Below are positions 7,228 through 16,477 of a stretch of DNA of 64,000 bases, one piece after another. Position numbers and translations under genes: made by a program. The DNA is taken from NCBI GenBank assembly GCA_934486735.1, contig CAKSQL010000011.1, positions 13,171 to 77,170 on the forward strand, written 5' to 3'. The notes under the pieces are model-generated. The model searched no databases, was not told the DNA's origin, and saw only the letters and a list, made by a program, of their open reading frames with translations. Source of the stretch: an uncultured Clostridia bacterium (lineage in GTDB: Bacteria; Bacillota; Clostridia; UBA1381). Numbering within the stretch: the first letter of the stretch is position 1; each line of letters begins with the position of its first letter.

Positions 7228-7407
7228 TTACGAAATCGGCTTGTCAACGATTTCTATATTGTCAAGCGTGCTTTTGAAATTGCTTCTCACAGCCGCAAGA
7301 TATTCGTCTCTTAATTTTTTCTGTTCGAGCTTTTCCTCGTCCGAAAGCCCGGATTCACGAGCTTTTTTGGCAAGCTCGTTGATTCGCTCTATCTTTTTTC
7401 TGTCCAC
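7228..7407 (-). CDS. DUF896 (YnzC-like) small protein
   Basis: 59 residues with a GTG start, easily missed. The protein reads VDRKKIERINELAKKARESG, then LSDEEKLEQKKLRDEYL and ends NIEIVDKPIS, matching the two-helix DUF896 family (Bacillus YnzC), which is cytoplasmic and of unknown function. GGGGAGGAG sits eight bases before the GTG, an almost ideal ribosome binding site. It is 27 bp upstream of asnA and could be cotranscribed with it. Confidence 0.88.
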   Translation of the reverse strand: MDRKKIERINELAKKARESGLSDEEKLEQKKLRDEYLAAVRSNFKSTLDNIEIVDKPIS

Positions 7408-7433
7408 TTTGAAAACTCCTCCCCATTATAGGT

Positions 7434-7476
7434 TAGCCGAAATCATGCATTTTCAGCCGGATTTGGATTTCGGCCA
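7434..7476. repeat. Short inverted repeat TAGCCGAAATC / GATTTCGGCCA
   Basis: Near-perfect 11-bp arms 21 bases apart, with ends resembling the MITE family 1 tip (TA-GCCGA). It may be an internally deleted element. Confidence 0.35.
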
Positions 7477-7596
7477 TGAAATTATTATACCACCTTTTGC
7501 CCCAAAAGTCAAGAAATGCGCAAACAAAAAAGCGGCACAAACCACCGCGTTTTTGAGAGAATTAAAATATACTCCGCTTACCAACATCAATCAAAA

Positions 7597-7911
7597 ACGC
7601 ACCCTCCTCAGTGAAGATGGCTTAGGCTCCCTCTCTGAGGGAGCTGTCAGCTGCAAGCTGACTGAGGGAGTTGCCATCTCCGAGGGAATTGTCGGCTGTA
7701 AGCCGCCTTTAGGGAGTTGCCGCAAAAGAATTGATTCCACCCGACCTTGATATGACTCCACCCGTCATTTTCTTTCAGGAAATGCCACCCTCCTCGGCGA
7801 GGAGGGCTTAGGCTCCCTCTCCGAGGGAGCTGTCAGCTGCAAGCTGACTGAGGGAGTTACCCTCTCCGATGGAACTGTCGGCATAAGCCGCCTTTAGGGA
7901 GTTACCATCTC
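7597..7911. repeat. Dispersed multi-hairpin repeat, two units (R1)
   Basis: Each unit is a chain of small perfect hairpins: CCCTCCTC/GAGGAGGG, GGCTCCCTC/GAGGGAGC and GTCAGC/GCTGAC, ending in TGAGGGAGTT. A second unit starts near 7768 with CTCCACCCG and the CATTTTCTTTCAGGAAATG hairpin. The same unit recurs at 14831, 52551, 56746, 57715 and 58830. No reading frame here looks coding. The remainder of 7408-7957 is featureless apart from the inverted repeat at 7434. Confidence 0.8.
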
Positions 7912-7957
7912 CGAGTGGTTCGGCTTATGGCGCTGCGGACTTTTTTTACATCCCCAA

Positions 7958-9874
7958 TCAGATACTCTTTCCGCTGAATACCCTAACCTCTCCTGCTTGC
8001 AATTCGATATAATAAATCCCGTCCTCCGACCGGTAATATTCCTCATAGAGTTCATTATCCAAAAAATGCACTCCGAACCGCGCCAAATCGAGTCTGAGCC
8101 AGGCAGCCGTTTCGCCGAAATTCGCCGCAACGATATGTTTATCATCACCGAGCATGCGTATGAACGCAAAGCCATGGTCGATTTTATAGACCGTTTCATA
8201 CTCGCCGTCCACGTACGCCGCGCTGCTCTTTCTGATTTTAACCGCCGTTTTATACCACGAAAGCATATCGTGATTTTCCCTGCCCCACGGGTAGGTATTC
8301 CGGCAGAACGGGTCGCCGTAGCCCTGCAAGCCGGCTTCATCGCCGTAATATATGCATGGCACGCCCGGCATAAGCATCTGAATCATAACAAGCTGTTTTG
8401 TCCTTTGCTGAGATATCCTCAAAAGCTCGCCGTCGATTCTGTAGCCTGCCTGCCAATTCTTGCTCACGCTGCGTCTGTCCGGCGCGCCGCTCGCCGCCGT
8501 TAAAATTCGTTCGGTATCATGCGTTGAGAGCATATTCATAAGCGAATAAAACGCAGGGCGCGGATAATTTTCTTTCAAGCTCATTATCCTTTCGTCCAGC
8601 TCCTCCGCGCTTATCTTCCCGAGCGCCGCCGCCAGCAGTGCGTCGCGCAGGGGGTAGTTCATGACCGAGTCAAGCTCGCCGCCCAGGAAATACTCCCGTT
8701 CCTCGCCGTAGCTGCATTTATTCGACGCGTCCTCCCAGACCTCGCCGATTATAACCGCGTCGGGGTTCTGTTTTTTCACCTCGCGGCGCAGGGTCTTTAA
8801 AAAAAATCCGGGCAGCTCGTCAACCACGTCAAGGCGCCAGCCGCTCGCCCCGGCTTTGAGCCAATGCTTAACCACCGAGTCCTCATTCCGCAATATATAA
8901 TCTTGGTACGACTCGCACTTTTTATTTGCCTGCGGCAGGGTCAGCATGCCCCACCAGCTTTCGTACACATCGTTCCAATGCGAAAAAGTGTACCAATCAT
9001 AATAGGGCGAGTCCTGCGACTGATACGCGCCGAGACTGTCATAGCGTCCCTCTTTATTGAAATATCGGCTGTCGCTGCCGGTGTGATTGAAAACTCCGTC
9101 AAGCACGATTTTTATGCCATGCTCCTCCGCTTTTTGGCAAAGGCGCGAAAAGTCCTCCTCCGTTCCGAACATCTCGTCAATCTGCATATAGTCCCCGGTG
9201 TCATATTTATGATTCGAATATGCCTTGAAAATCGGATTTAAGTAAACCGCTCCGACACCCAGTTCGGCAAGATAGTCAAGCTTTTTTTCGATGCCTTTCA
9301 AGTTTCCGCCGAAAAAGTCATTGGAAAGATATTTTCCGCCGAACTGTTTTTCATTATAAAGCGGCACATCGTCCCAATTATGCCTTATAATATCGTCCCG
9401 GCTGCCCAAAAACGCTCCGTCCTCGTTTCCGTTCGCGAAACGGTCGCAAAAAATCTGATAGCAGACCGAGTTTCGCCACCATTCGGGAGTTTGGTAATCG
9501 GGCGAATAGACGGTAATCTGAAACAGGCTCTGCGGCTTTTGATAGTACATTTCACCCAAGCCGCCGAGCCGTTTTTCGTTATTTCCATAGAACACATGCC
9601 CCTGCTGTGTGACAACCTCGAAGTAATACCAAACATTTCCGCACTCGGTTTGGGGCGGAAGCGTCACTTCATATACGCAAAAGCTGCCAATTTCGGTCAC
9701 ATATGGCATGTTGAGTGATTTTTCCGTCTTATCCCTGCCGATATATACCAATTTGACGCTGTTCGGGATTCCGCCTTCGCTTATTCCGAGCCGAAGCCGA
9801 ACCCCCGTCCCGAGCGTCACTGCCCCGAACGGGGCGCGGTAGAAATCACATCTTGAATTATGTTCAATCTTCAT
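7958..9874 (-). CDS. GH13 alpha-glucosidase (neopullulanase/cyclomaltodextrinase type)
   Basis: 638 residues, no signal peptide, so intracellular. An N-terminal beta-domain (about 1-120) precedes the catalytic barrel. The four GH13 motifs are clear: DGVFNHTG (259-266), GWRLDVVDE with the nucleophile Asp349, IGEVWED with the acid/base Glu378, and LSTHDTERI with Asp453. The C-terminal beta-domain ends at about 638. The N-terminal domain plus barrel layout fits GH13_20 enzymes that cut maltodextrins or cyclodextrins. It lies 3 bp after glgP and downstream of glgA, so it probably works with them in glycogen or maltodextrin breakdown. Exact specificity cannot be read from the sequence. Confidence 0.9.
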   Translation of the reverse strand: MKIEHNSRCDFYRAPFGAVTLGTGVRLRLGISEGGIPNSVKLVYIGRDKTEKSLNMPYVTEIGSFCVYEVTLPPQTECGNVWYYFEVVTQQGHVFYGNNEKRLGGLGEMYYQKPQSLFQITVYSPDYQTPEWWRNSVCYQIFCDRFANGNEDGAFLGSRDDIIRHNWDDVPLYNEKQFGGKYLSNDFFGGNLKGIEKKLDYLAELGVGAVYLNPIFKAYSNHKYDTGDYMQIDEMFGTEEDFSRLCQKAEEHGIKIVLDGVFNHTGSDSRYFNKEGRYDSLGAYQSQDSPYYDWYTFSHWNDVYESWWGMLTLPQANKKCESYQDYILRNEDSVVKHWLKAGASGWRLDVVDELPGFFLKTLRREVKKQNPDAVIIGEVWEDASNKCSYGEEREYFLGGELDSVMNYPLRDALLAAALGKISAEELDERIMSLKENYPRPAFYSLMNMLSTHDTERILTAASGAPDRRSVSKNWQAGYRIDGELLRISQQRTKQLVMIQMLMPGVPCIYYGDEAGLQGYGDPFCRNTYPWGRENHDMLSWYKTAVKIRKSSAAYVDGEYETVYKIDHGFAFIRMLGDDKHIVAANFGETAAWLRLDLARFGVHFLDNELYEEYYRSEDGIYYIELQAGEVRVFSGKSI

Positions 9875-9877
9875 TTT

Positions 9878-12349
9878 TTAACCCTGCTTTTTCATTTTAA
9901 GCGGACTCAAATGCCAAATCTCGTCATTATATTCCCTGATTGTGCGGTCGCTGGAGAAATATCCCGCACTCGCAGTATTCATGATAGCCTTTTCGAGCCA
10001 TGCATCCTTATCGCGGTAGAGTCTCGACAGCTCGTCATGAGTTCTTGAATAGTCCTCAAAATCTCTCAGAACCATGTAGACATCGGGGTTGCCGTAGTCG
10101 CCGAACAGAAGCGTCTGATAAAGGTCGCGGAAAATCTGTGCGTTTCCGTCGGAGAATGTGCCGTCAATCAGGTGGTCAAGAGCCTTTCTCAGCGCCTGGT
10201 TGGTAGTGTAGATATCCTTTACCTCGTTGGTATTGTTATACTTTTCTCTTGCGTGAACCTCGTCTGCCTTGAGTCCGAATATATAGATATTATCCTTGCC
10301 GACCTGCTCAAGCATTTCGACATTCGCTCCGTCCAGAGTTCCTATAGTTATCGCGCCGTTTAGCATAAATTTCATATTGCCCGTACCCGACGCTTCCTTG
10401 CCCGCGGTCGAAATCTGTTCCGAGATATCCGCCGCAACAACAAGCTTTTCGGCAATCGAAACACCGTAGTTTTCCAAAAATACAACCTTGATTTTGCCGC
10501 CGATGCGCTCATCCGAATTAATTTTATCCGCAACCGAGTTTATCAGCTTGATTATAAGCTTTGCCCTTACATAGCCCGGAGCTGCCTTTGCCGCGAATAT
10601 ATATGTCTTCGGCACATAGTCCTTGGACGGATTTTCCAAAAGCTCGTCATACTCGGCAATAATGTGCAGCACATTCAAAAGCTGACGCTTATACTCGTGC
10701 AGTCTCTTTGCCTGGACATCGAATATCGACTCGGGGTCAACATCGATTCCGTTATGCTCCTTGATATACTCCGCAAGTGCCTTTTTATTATCAAGCTTGA
10801 TTTTCGCAAAGCTTCTCTTAAAGTCCTCGTCCTTTGCATAGGGAACAAGCTTTCTGAGCTGCTCGGAATCCTTAAGCCAATCCTTGCCGATTTTCTCGGT
10901 GATGAGCGCGTCGAGAGCCGGATTGCAGTTGGCAATCCACCGTCTGAAAGTGATTCCGTTGGTGATTGCAAAGAATCTTTTCGGATTCAGTCTGTAGTAA
11001 TCGGCAAAAATATCGTCGGTCAGAATCTTTGTGTGCAGCTTTGACACACCGTTGATTGCAAAGCAGCTTGCAAGACAGAGATTTGCCATATAGACCTTAT
11101 TATCGGCAAGTATTGCCATATATTTATGTTTTAACGGGTCATTGGGATATACAACTTCCAAATATTCCTTCAGACGTTTGTCAATTTCTTCCACTATCAT
11201 ATATATTCTCGGCAGCACGCGCTTGAACATGCCGATATCCCATTTTTCCATTGCCTCGCTCATGACAGTATGGTTTGTATATGCAAAAACTTTGGTTGTG
11301 ATTGCCCATGCTTCGTCCCAGCCGAGACCTTTTTCGTCAACGAGTATTCTCATCATCTCGGGAATTGCCAGGGTCGGGTGAGTGTCGTTTATATGAATAA
11401 CGGCTTTCTCCGGCAGAAGCGACCAGTTGTAGTTATAGCGCTCCTCAAATTCCTTGATTATCCATTGCAAGGTTGCCGAAACGAGGAAATATTGCTGCTT
11501 TAATCTCAGTTCCTTGCCCTCCTCGTGGTTATCCTCGGGGTAGAGCACCTTTGAGATGACCTCGGCAAGCTGCTTTTCCTCCTCCGCCTGGACATATTTG
11601 CCGCTGTTGAAGTCCTGCATGTTCATTCGGTCGGGAGATTTTGCCGACCACAGGCGCAGCTTATTCACTATTTTTGAGTTATATCCGACCAGCGGAACAT
11701 CGTACGGCATTGCAAGAATCGTGTGCGAATTTTCGTATCGGAAGGTCAGTCTGCCGTCATTCCAGTCGGAGTATACACTTCCGCCGAATTTGACCTCGAC
11801 CGTCTCCTCCGGGCGCGCGATTTCCCACGCGTTGCCGTCCTCAAGCCAGGGGTCGGGCAGTTCGGTCTGATATCCGTCAACTATCTTTTGCTTAAAGAGA
11901 CCGTACTCATATCTTATCGTGCAGCCGTATGCCGGCAGGTCGAGAGTCGTGAGCGAATCGATAAAGCATGCCGCGAGTCTGCCGAGACCGCCGTTTCCGA
12001 GTCCGGCATCGTTTTCAAGCTCGGCGATATCGGAAAATTTGTAGCCGAGACTTTTCAGAACGCGTACATACTCGTCGGTCTGCATGAGGTTCAGTATGTT
12101 TGTCGAAAGAAGTCTGCCCATCAAAAACTCGAATGAGAGATAGTAGAGCTTTTTCGACTCTGCCTCCTTGACCGCTTTGTGCGAAAGTGACCACTTCGCC
12201 ATTATCTTATCACGCGCGGTCAGTGCGCACGCGGTGTAAATCATTTTCGGAGTTGCGTCCTCCATTGTTTTTCCGAAATGTCTCGCAACCTTGCTGACAA
12301 TTTCATCTTTCAGCTTTTCTTCCTTGTTCGAAAGCTTTATTGCTGCCAT
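9878..12349 (-). CDS. glgP: Glycogen/maltodextrin phosphorylase
   Basis: 823 residues from the ATG at 12349, chosen because AGGAAAGGA ends nine bases upstream; an ATG at 12358 would abut that site. It releases glucose 1-phosphate from alpha-1,4-glucans using phosphate. The pyridoxal phosphate lysine lies in EASGTGNMKFMLNGA, and the glucan-binding blocks YYLSFEFLMGRLL, GNGGLGRLAACF and HINDTHPTLAIPEMMR are intact. It sits between glgA and the GH13 gene on the same strand, forming a glycogen operon without glgB, glgC or glgD in view. Confidence 0.97.
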   Translation of the reverse strand: MAAIKLSNKEEKLKDEIVSKVARHFGKTMEDATPKMIYTACALTARDKIMAKWSLSHKAVKEAESKKLYYLSFEFLMGRLLSTNILNLMQTDEYVRVLKSLGYKFSDIAELENDAGLGNGGLGRLAACFIDSLTTLDLPAYGCTIRYEYGLFKQKIVDGYQTELPDPWLEDGNAWEIARPEETVEVKFGGSVYSDWNDGRLTFRYENSHTILAMPYDVPLVGYNSKIVNKLRLWSAKSPDRMNMQDFNSGKYVQAEEEKQLAEVISKVLYPEDNHEEGKELRLKQQYFLVSATLQWIIKEFEERYNYNWSLLPEKAVIHINDTHPTLAIPEMMRILVDEKGLGWDEAWAITTKVFAYTNHTVMSEAMEKWDIGMFKRVLPRIYMIVEEIDKRLKEYLEVVYPNDPLKHKYMAILADNKVYMANLCLASCFAINGVSKLHTKILTDDIFADYYRLNPKRFFAITNGITFRRWIANCNPALDALITEKIGKDWLKDSEQLRKLVPYAKDEDFKRSFAKIKLDNKKALAEYIKEHNGIDVDPESIFDVQAKRLHEYKRQLLNVLHIIAEYDELLENPSKDYVPKTYIFAAKAAPGYVRAKLIIKLINSVADKINSDERIGGKIKVVFLENYGVSIAEKLVVAADISEQISTAGKEASGTGNMKFMLNGAITIGTLDGANVEMLEQVGKDNIYIFGLKADEVHAREKYNNTNEVKDIYTTNQALRKALDHLIDGTFSDGNAQIFRDLYQTLLFGDYGNPDVYMVLRDFEDYSRTHDELSRLYRDKDAWLEKAIMNTASAGYFSSDRTIREYNDEIWHLSPLKMKKQG

Positions 12350-12440
12350 ATCAATCATTCCTTTCCTGCTTGCATTGCCGGATTTTGCCCGATTTTATGC
12401 CCTTTTCGAACGTTCGGGGTCATTTTTTTCGGCTCGTCTG

Positions 12441-14363
12441 TTATTTTTTCTTTTGTGTCCCTATTGTCTTTTTTTCCGCCTTTTCCTCTTTTACACTTGT
12501 CTTTTTCGCGGGTTCTTTTTCCTGCGGCTTTTCTGCCTTTGCCGCCGTTTTCTTTTCCTCTGCCTTTTTTATCGGCTCGGGTTTGGAAGTCTCCGCTTTT
12601 CGAGCCGATTCCGTCTTTTTTTCGGCAGGCGCGGACTTTTTGCCCTCTTTTGTATCGGTCTTTTTGGTCTCTTTTTTGGCTGTCTTTGCCGGCTCTTTTT
12701 TTTCGGTCGGTTTTGTTTTCGCGGTCTCTTTTTTATCCGCCGTCTTTACCGCCGTTTTCTCGGCTGTCTTTGCTGCCGCTTTTTTGTCGGCAGTTTTTGC
12801 CTTTTTCTCATCGGATTTTGCCGCCGGTTTCTTTGTCTTTTTTTCTGCCTTTTCCGATTCCTTTTCGGTCTTTGCTTTCTTTGCCGCCGGTTCTTTTTTG
12901 GTCTCGGGGAGTTTTATCTCCTCATGAATCCCGGTCAGTTCGCTGTACAAATCGATATATTTCTGTGCCGAAATATCCCATGAGAAATCGGCTTTCATCG
13001 CATTTTTCACGATCGCATTCCATGCGTCGCGCTTGTTGTAGTAAACGTCCATAGCATAGTCGACAACATGCATCATGTCGTCCGCGCTGTAGTTTGCGAA
13101 CGAGAATCCCGTTCCCTCGCCGGTGTACTCGTTGTACGGGGTGACGGTGTCCTTAAGTCCGCCTGTCTCGCGCACTATCGGCAGTGTTCCGTAGCGCATG
13201 CTGATCAGCTGCGACAAGCCGCAGGGCTCAAATCTCGACGGCATTAAAAATGCGTCACACGCTCCGTATATCAAATGTGAGCGCTCGGACGAGAAGTATA
13301 TATTCGCCGAAACTCTGTCGGGGTACTTCCACGCATAGTGTCTGAACATGTTCTCGTATCTTTCCTCGCCCGTTCCGAGGACAATTATCTGCGCTCCGCC
13401 GGCGGAGAGTCTCTCCATCGCCGCGTCAACCAGGTCGAAGCCTTTTTGGTCGGTCAGGCGCGAGATTATGCCGATCATGAATTTGTTTTCATCGGCAGGC
13501 AGGTTCAAAAGCTGCTGCAAATATATCTTGTTGAGCTTTTTCTTTGCCGAAAAGTTTCTTATATTATAGTTATCGTGCAGATTGGCGTCCTTATCGGGAT
13601 TCCACTCATCGTACGAAATCCCGTTCACGATTCCCTTAACGTCTGCCGAGCGCGCGCTCAAAAGTCCGTCCAGACCCTCGCCGCCCTCTCTTGTTTTGAT
13701 TTCCTCGGCATAGCTTTCGGAAACGGTGGTGATTTTGTCGGCGTAAACCAAGCCGCCCTTTAAAAGGTTCGCGTCCTTGTAGTACTCCAGCTTGTCATCG
13801 GTGAAATAGTAGTCGCTGATTCCCATTACGTCCTTGATTCCTGCCAAGTCCCATCTGCCCTGGAATCTCAAATTGTGAATTGTCATAATTGTTTTGATTC
13901 CGTCGTAGAACGGGTTGTCGTGGAAAGTGTCCAAAAATACAGGTATCGCTCCCGTCTGCCAGTCGTTGCAGTGAATTACATCGGGGTGAAAATCAAGCGT
14001 GGGTAAAAGAGAGAGAACTGCCTTTGAAAAGAATATGAACTTTTCGCAGTCGAGGTGAATATAGTCATATGGCTTGTCGCCGTTAAAGTAGTATTCGTTG
14101 TCCACAAAGTAGTATGTGCAGCCGCTGTGCTCCAGCTCAAAAACGCCGCAGTATTGCTTTCTCCAGCCCATGTCGATATATATGTGGTTGATATATCGCA
14201 TTTTGTCCTTGTATTCCTGTGGAATGCACCGGTAAAGAGGCAGAATTGCCCGGCAGTCGATGCCTTTTTCTTTCAGTGCCGGCGGCAGCGAGCCTGCCAC
14301 GTCTCCAAGTCCTCCTGTTTTAACAAACGGTGCCGATTCCGAACTTACAAAAAGTATTTTCAT
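12441..14363 (-). CDS. glgA: Glycogen synthase with long lysine/alanine-rich C-terminal tail
   Basis: 640 residues. Residues 1-~480 are a normal GT5 glycogen synthase: KTGGLGDVAGSLP (ADP-glucose binding) at residues 17-29, and FEPCGLSQLISMRYG near the second nucleotide-binding lobe. It adds glucose from ADP-glucose to the glycogen chain. About 155 extra residues follow, built almost only from Lys, Ala, Glu, Thr and Pro in irregular repeats (AAKTAEKTAVKTADKKE and similar), ending in KKK. The family normally ends near 480. The tail should be disordered and strongly basic; it has no known role in GlgA. Frameshifted reads of the region give long false frames on the other strand. Confidence 0.95.
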   Translation of the reverse strand: MKILFVSSESAPFVKTGGLGDVAGSLPPALKEKGIDCRAILPLYRCIPQEYKDKMRYINHIYIDMGWRKQYCGVFELEHSGCTYYFVDNEYYFNGDKPYDYIHLDCEKFIFFSKAVLSLLPTLDFHPDVIHCNDWQTGAIPVFLDTFHDNPFYDGIKTIMTIHNLRFQGRWDLAGIKDVMGISDYYFTDDKLEYYKDANLLKGGLVYADKITTVSESYAEEIKTREGGEGLDGLLSARSADVKGIVNGISYDEWNPDKDANLHDNYNIRNFSAKKKLNKIYLQQLLNLPADENKFMIGIISRLTDQKGFDLVDAAMERLSAGGAQIIVLGTGEERYENMFRHYAWKYPDRVSANIYFSSERSHLIYGACDAFLMPSRFEPCGLSQLISMRYGTLPIVRETGGLKDTVTPYNEYTGEGTGFSFANYSADDMMHVVDYAMDVYYNKRDAWNAIVKNAMKADFSWDISAQKYIDLYSELTGIHEEIKLPETKKEPAAKKAKTEKESEKAEKKTKKPAAKSDEKKAKTADKKAAAKTAEKTAVKTADKKETAKTKPTEKKEPAKTAKKETKKTDTKEGKKSAPAEKKTESARKAETSKPEPIKKAEEKKTAAKAEKPQEKEPAKKTSVKEEKAEKKTIGTQKKK

Positions 14364-14830
14364 AGATTATCGCTCCTATCATTAACATTTACGGGCTTAC
14401 TTCAATTCTTTTAAGTATATTTTAGTATATACCTATCCTATACTATATCTATATACTAACTCAAAAATTCGCGTTTGTCAAATGTTTGACCTCTCTTTGA
14501 ATTAAAATAGGTGTTTTATACCATAAAAAGGCTATTTTTTGTTCATTGTTTATATAATTAGACAATGAATATGTGAATTATTACTAAAAATACATCTTGA
14601 TATTCGGATTACTTTTTTTGGCTAAAATAAAAAAAAGTAAAACAAATCAATGCTTTACAGTTTTCGGGATATTTGATTTTTGGGGATAAATCGAAACCGC
14701 CGCCCCGAGCAAATCCGCAGATGATTTTCCTGCCTTGCTGCATTTTTACGCAAGTCTTTCGCCCTCGGAATAAGCTTTCCGTTGTATTTACATGCTTGTC
14801 ACACTCTTTGCGTGCGGTTGAATTTTATCA
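14364..14830. other. AT-rich intergenic region upstream of glgA
   Basis: No gene is supported. A TA-rich block at 14410-14460 could hold the leftward glgA promoter, but no clear -35/-10 pair was found. The only recognisable item is a solitary MITE tip at 14605-14622. Confidence 0.5.
14605..14622. repeat. Solitary MITE family 1 tip
   Basis: CGGATTACTTTTTTTGGC followed by TA is the right terminal repeat of MITE family 1. No matching left end was seen nearby. Confidence 0.4.
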
Positions 14831-15079
14831 GGGAGGGTGACTCCCTCAGTCAGCTTGCAGCTGACAGCTCCCTCGGAGAGGGAGCCTAAGCCCTCCTCGC
14901 CGAGGAGGGTGGCATTTCCCGAAAGGAAATGTCGGGTGGAGTCAATTCCTTGACGGCACTCCATCGGAGAGAATAACTCCCTCAGTCGGCTTACGCTGAC
15001 AGCTCCCTCGAAGAGGGAGCCTAAGCCCTCCTCGCCGAGGAGGGTGGCATTTCCCAAAAGGAAATGTCGGGTGGAGTCA
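14831..15079. repeat. Dispersed multi-hairpin repeat, two units, inverted orientation (R2)
   Basis: Two head-to-tail copies of the unit described at 7597, read on the minus strand, each ending in GTCGGGTGGAGTC. A frame running across the region is an artefact of the repeat. 15080-15167 repeats GGGTGGAGTC and a CAAATC/CAGAGTC-like motif and holds no gene. Confidence 0.8.
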
Positions 15080-15167
15080 TATCAGAATCGGGTGGAGTCC
15101 GTTCAAAATCAAATCAAAGCCCAATCAGAGTCCGAGCAGAATCGAACAGCGCCGTTCAAAATCCGCT

Positions 15168-15950
15168 CTATCCCCCGATTCTGCACGTGAGTCCGCTTGT
15201 TTTTGCGGTCTCCAAAAGCATATTCATCTTCTCATCCGCGAGCGGCGGTATCCCTGCAAGTGCGTAGTCCCTGCCGAGCGCGCGGTACTTATCCTCGCCC
15301 ATGCGATGATATGGCAGCAGATGCAGCTCCCTCACTCCCGGAAGTGTCGATGCAAATGCCGCAATCGAGTGAATTTCTTCCTCTGTATCGTTAAAGCCGG
15401 GTATAACCGGCACGCGTATCGTCAGATTTGCGCCGCTTTCGGCTATTTTCCTCGCATTTTCGAGAATGATTTTATTCGACTGAGTTGTGAACTCCTTATG
15501 CTTCTTTTCATCGGTATGCTTGATATCCATTAATATGTAATCCAGGTGCGGAAGATATTTTTCTATCGTCTCGAACTTTGCAAAACCGGTGGTCTCTATC
15601 GCTGTGTTTATGCCGCTTTTGTGACATTCACAAAGCAGCGGAACCGCGAAATCCGGCTGCAGCAGAGCCTCGCCGCCCGAAAGCGTAACTCCGCCGCCCG
15701 AGCGTCTGTAGTAGGGCATATCCTTTTTTATCTCCTCCATGACCTCTGCAACCGTCACATCTCTGCCGACAATTCTGTCCCGGTCGGCAAGGTGCATGGT
15801 CTGCACCTCGAACTCCTGCGACTCGGGATTGCAGCACCAGCGGCATCTTAAGGCGCAGCCCTTTAAAAAGACTATCGTCCTTATCCCCGGTCCGTCATGA
15901 ATGGAATATTTCTGAATGTCAAATATTCTTCCCGTTTTGTTTTCGTCCAT
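15168..15950 (-). CDS. Glycyl radical enzyme activating enzyme (radical SAM), short form
   Basis: 260 residues. It uses S-adenosylmethionine and a [4Fe-4S] cluster to place the glycyl radical on its partner, the dehydratase-like enzyme at 16579-19077. The radical SAM motif is CALRCRWCC (CxxxCxxC) after IHDGPGIRTIVFLKG, and RRSGGGVTLSGGEALLQ is the conserved SAM-binding block. After NPESQ the usual ferredoxin-like insert with eight cysteines, present in activases of GCVE-type glycyl radical enzymes, is missing; the layout is that of PflA. The ATG at 15950 has GGAG six bases upstream. It is separated from its partner by a 628-bp spacer full of repeats. Confidence 0.9.
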   Translation of the reverse strand: MDENKTGRIFDIQKYSIHDGPGIRTIVFLKGCALRCRWCCNPESQEFEVQTMHLADRDRIVGRDVTVAEVMEEIKKDMPYYRRSGGGVTLSGGEALLQPDFAVPLLCECHKSGINTAIETTGFAKFETIEKYLPHLDYILMDIKHTDEKKHKEFTTQSNKIILENARKIAESGANLTIRVPVIPGFNDTEEEIHSIAAFASTLPGVRELHLLPYHRMGEDKYRALGRDYALAGIPPLADEKMNMLLETAKTSGLTCRIGG

Positions 15951-15955
15951 AATAA

Positions 15956-16362
15956 TCTCCATTCCGCCTTGTATCGGCACAAATAATAATGAGAATCTCT
16001 TATCGACAAGGCAAGGAATGATAAGAGATTATTACGCCCATGTGCGTTTCCGAGCGAATGCGAGGAAAATCTCGCACGGGCAATTAAATCCTGCCGGAGG
16101 CTAACGTGAAAGAATCTTTCACGTTATATCTCCATTCCGCCGCCTTGCGCCGGCACAAATAATATGAAAATCTCTCATCGTCAAGGCAAGGAATGATAAG
16201 AGATTATTACGCCCATGTGCATTTCCGAACATAGTGAGGAAAATTTCGCACGGGCAATTAAATCCTGCCGGAGGCTAACGTGAAAGAATCTTTCACGTTA
16301 TATCTCCATTCCGCCGCCTTGCGCCGGCACAAATAATAATGAAAATCCCTCATCGTCAGGGT
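15956..16362 (-). repeat. Tandem ~174-bp structured repeats between glycyl radical enzyme and activase
   Basis: Two full units (15956-16128 and 16129-16302) and a third partial unit (16303-~16362). Each full unit can form three hairpins in the leftward transcript: AACGTGAAAGA/TCTTTCACGTT, a stem closed by GCCC/GGGC with TGCG/CGCA, and an 11-bp stem AATCTCTTATC/GATAAGAGATT. Unit differences fall in loops or convert a pair to G-U. Each unit also carries GGAATGGAGAT, the ribosome binding sequence of the activase, so the duplication includes the gene's leader. It may be a structured leader RNA or a passive repeat. Confidence 0.65.
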
Positions 16363-16372
16363 ACAAAACTTG

Positions 16373-16475
16373 AGTCTGAAAGAAAATCGCTCAGATTGCC
16401 ATTTTGAAAGGTGACGGCATATGAACATATTCCGAACCTCGAAAAATGGTGAGATGGGCGATTTTATTCAGGTTG
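16373..16475. mobile_element. MITE family 3, copy a
   Basis: About 100 bp starting AGTCTGAAAGAAAATCG and ending in the imperfect complement GCGATTTTATTCAGG. It is a tandem neighbour of copy b with nearly the same interior. Confidence 0.55.
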
Positions 16476-16477
16476 TA

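Noticed and set aside
7241..7750. 169-codon plus-strand frame
   Set aside because: Antisense to the DUF896 gene and running into the hairpin repeat.
12278..13054. Three overlapping plus-strand frames rich in Phe, Leu and Ser
   Set aside because: They are the reverse of the lysine-rich tail of glgA; AAG/AAA codons read backwards as CTT/TTT.
14788..15057. 89-codon minus-strand frame with internal protein repeats
   Set aside because: It lies entirely in the dispersed hairpin repeat; the repeated peptide only reflects the DNA repeat.
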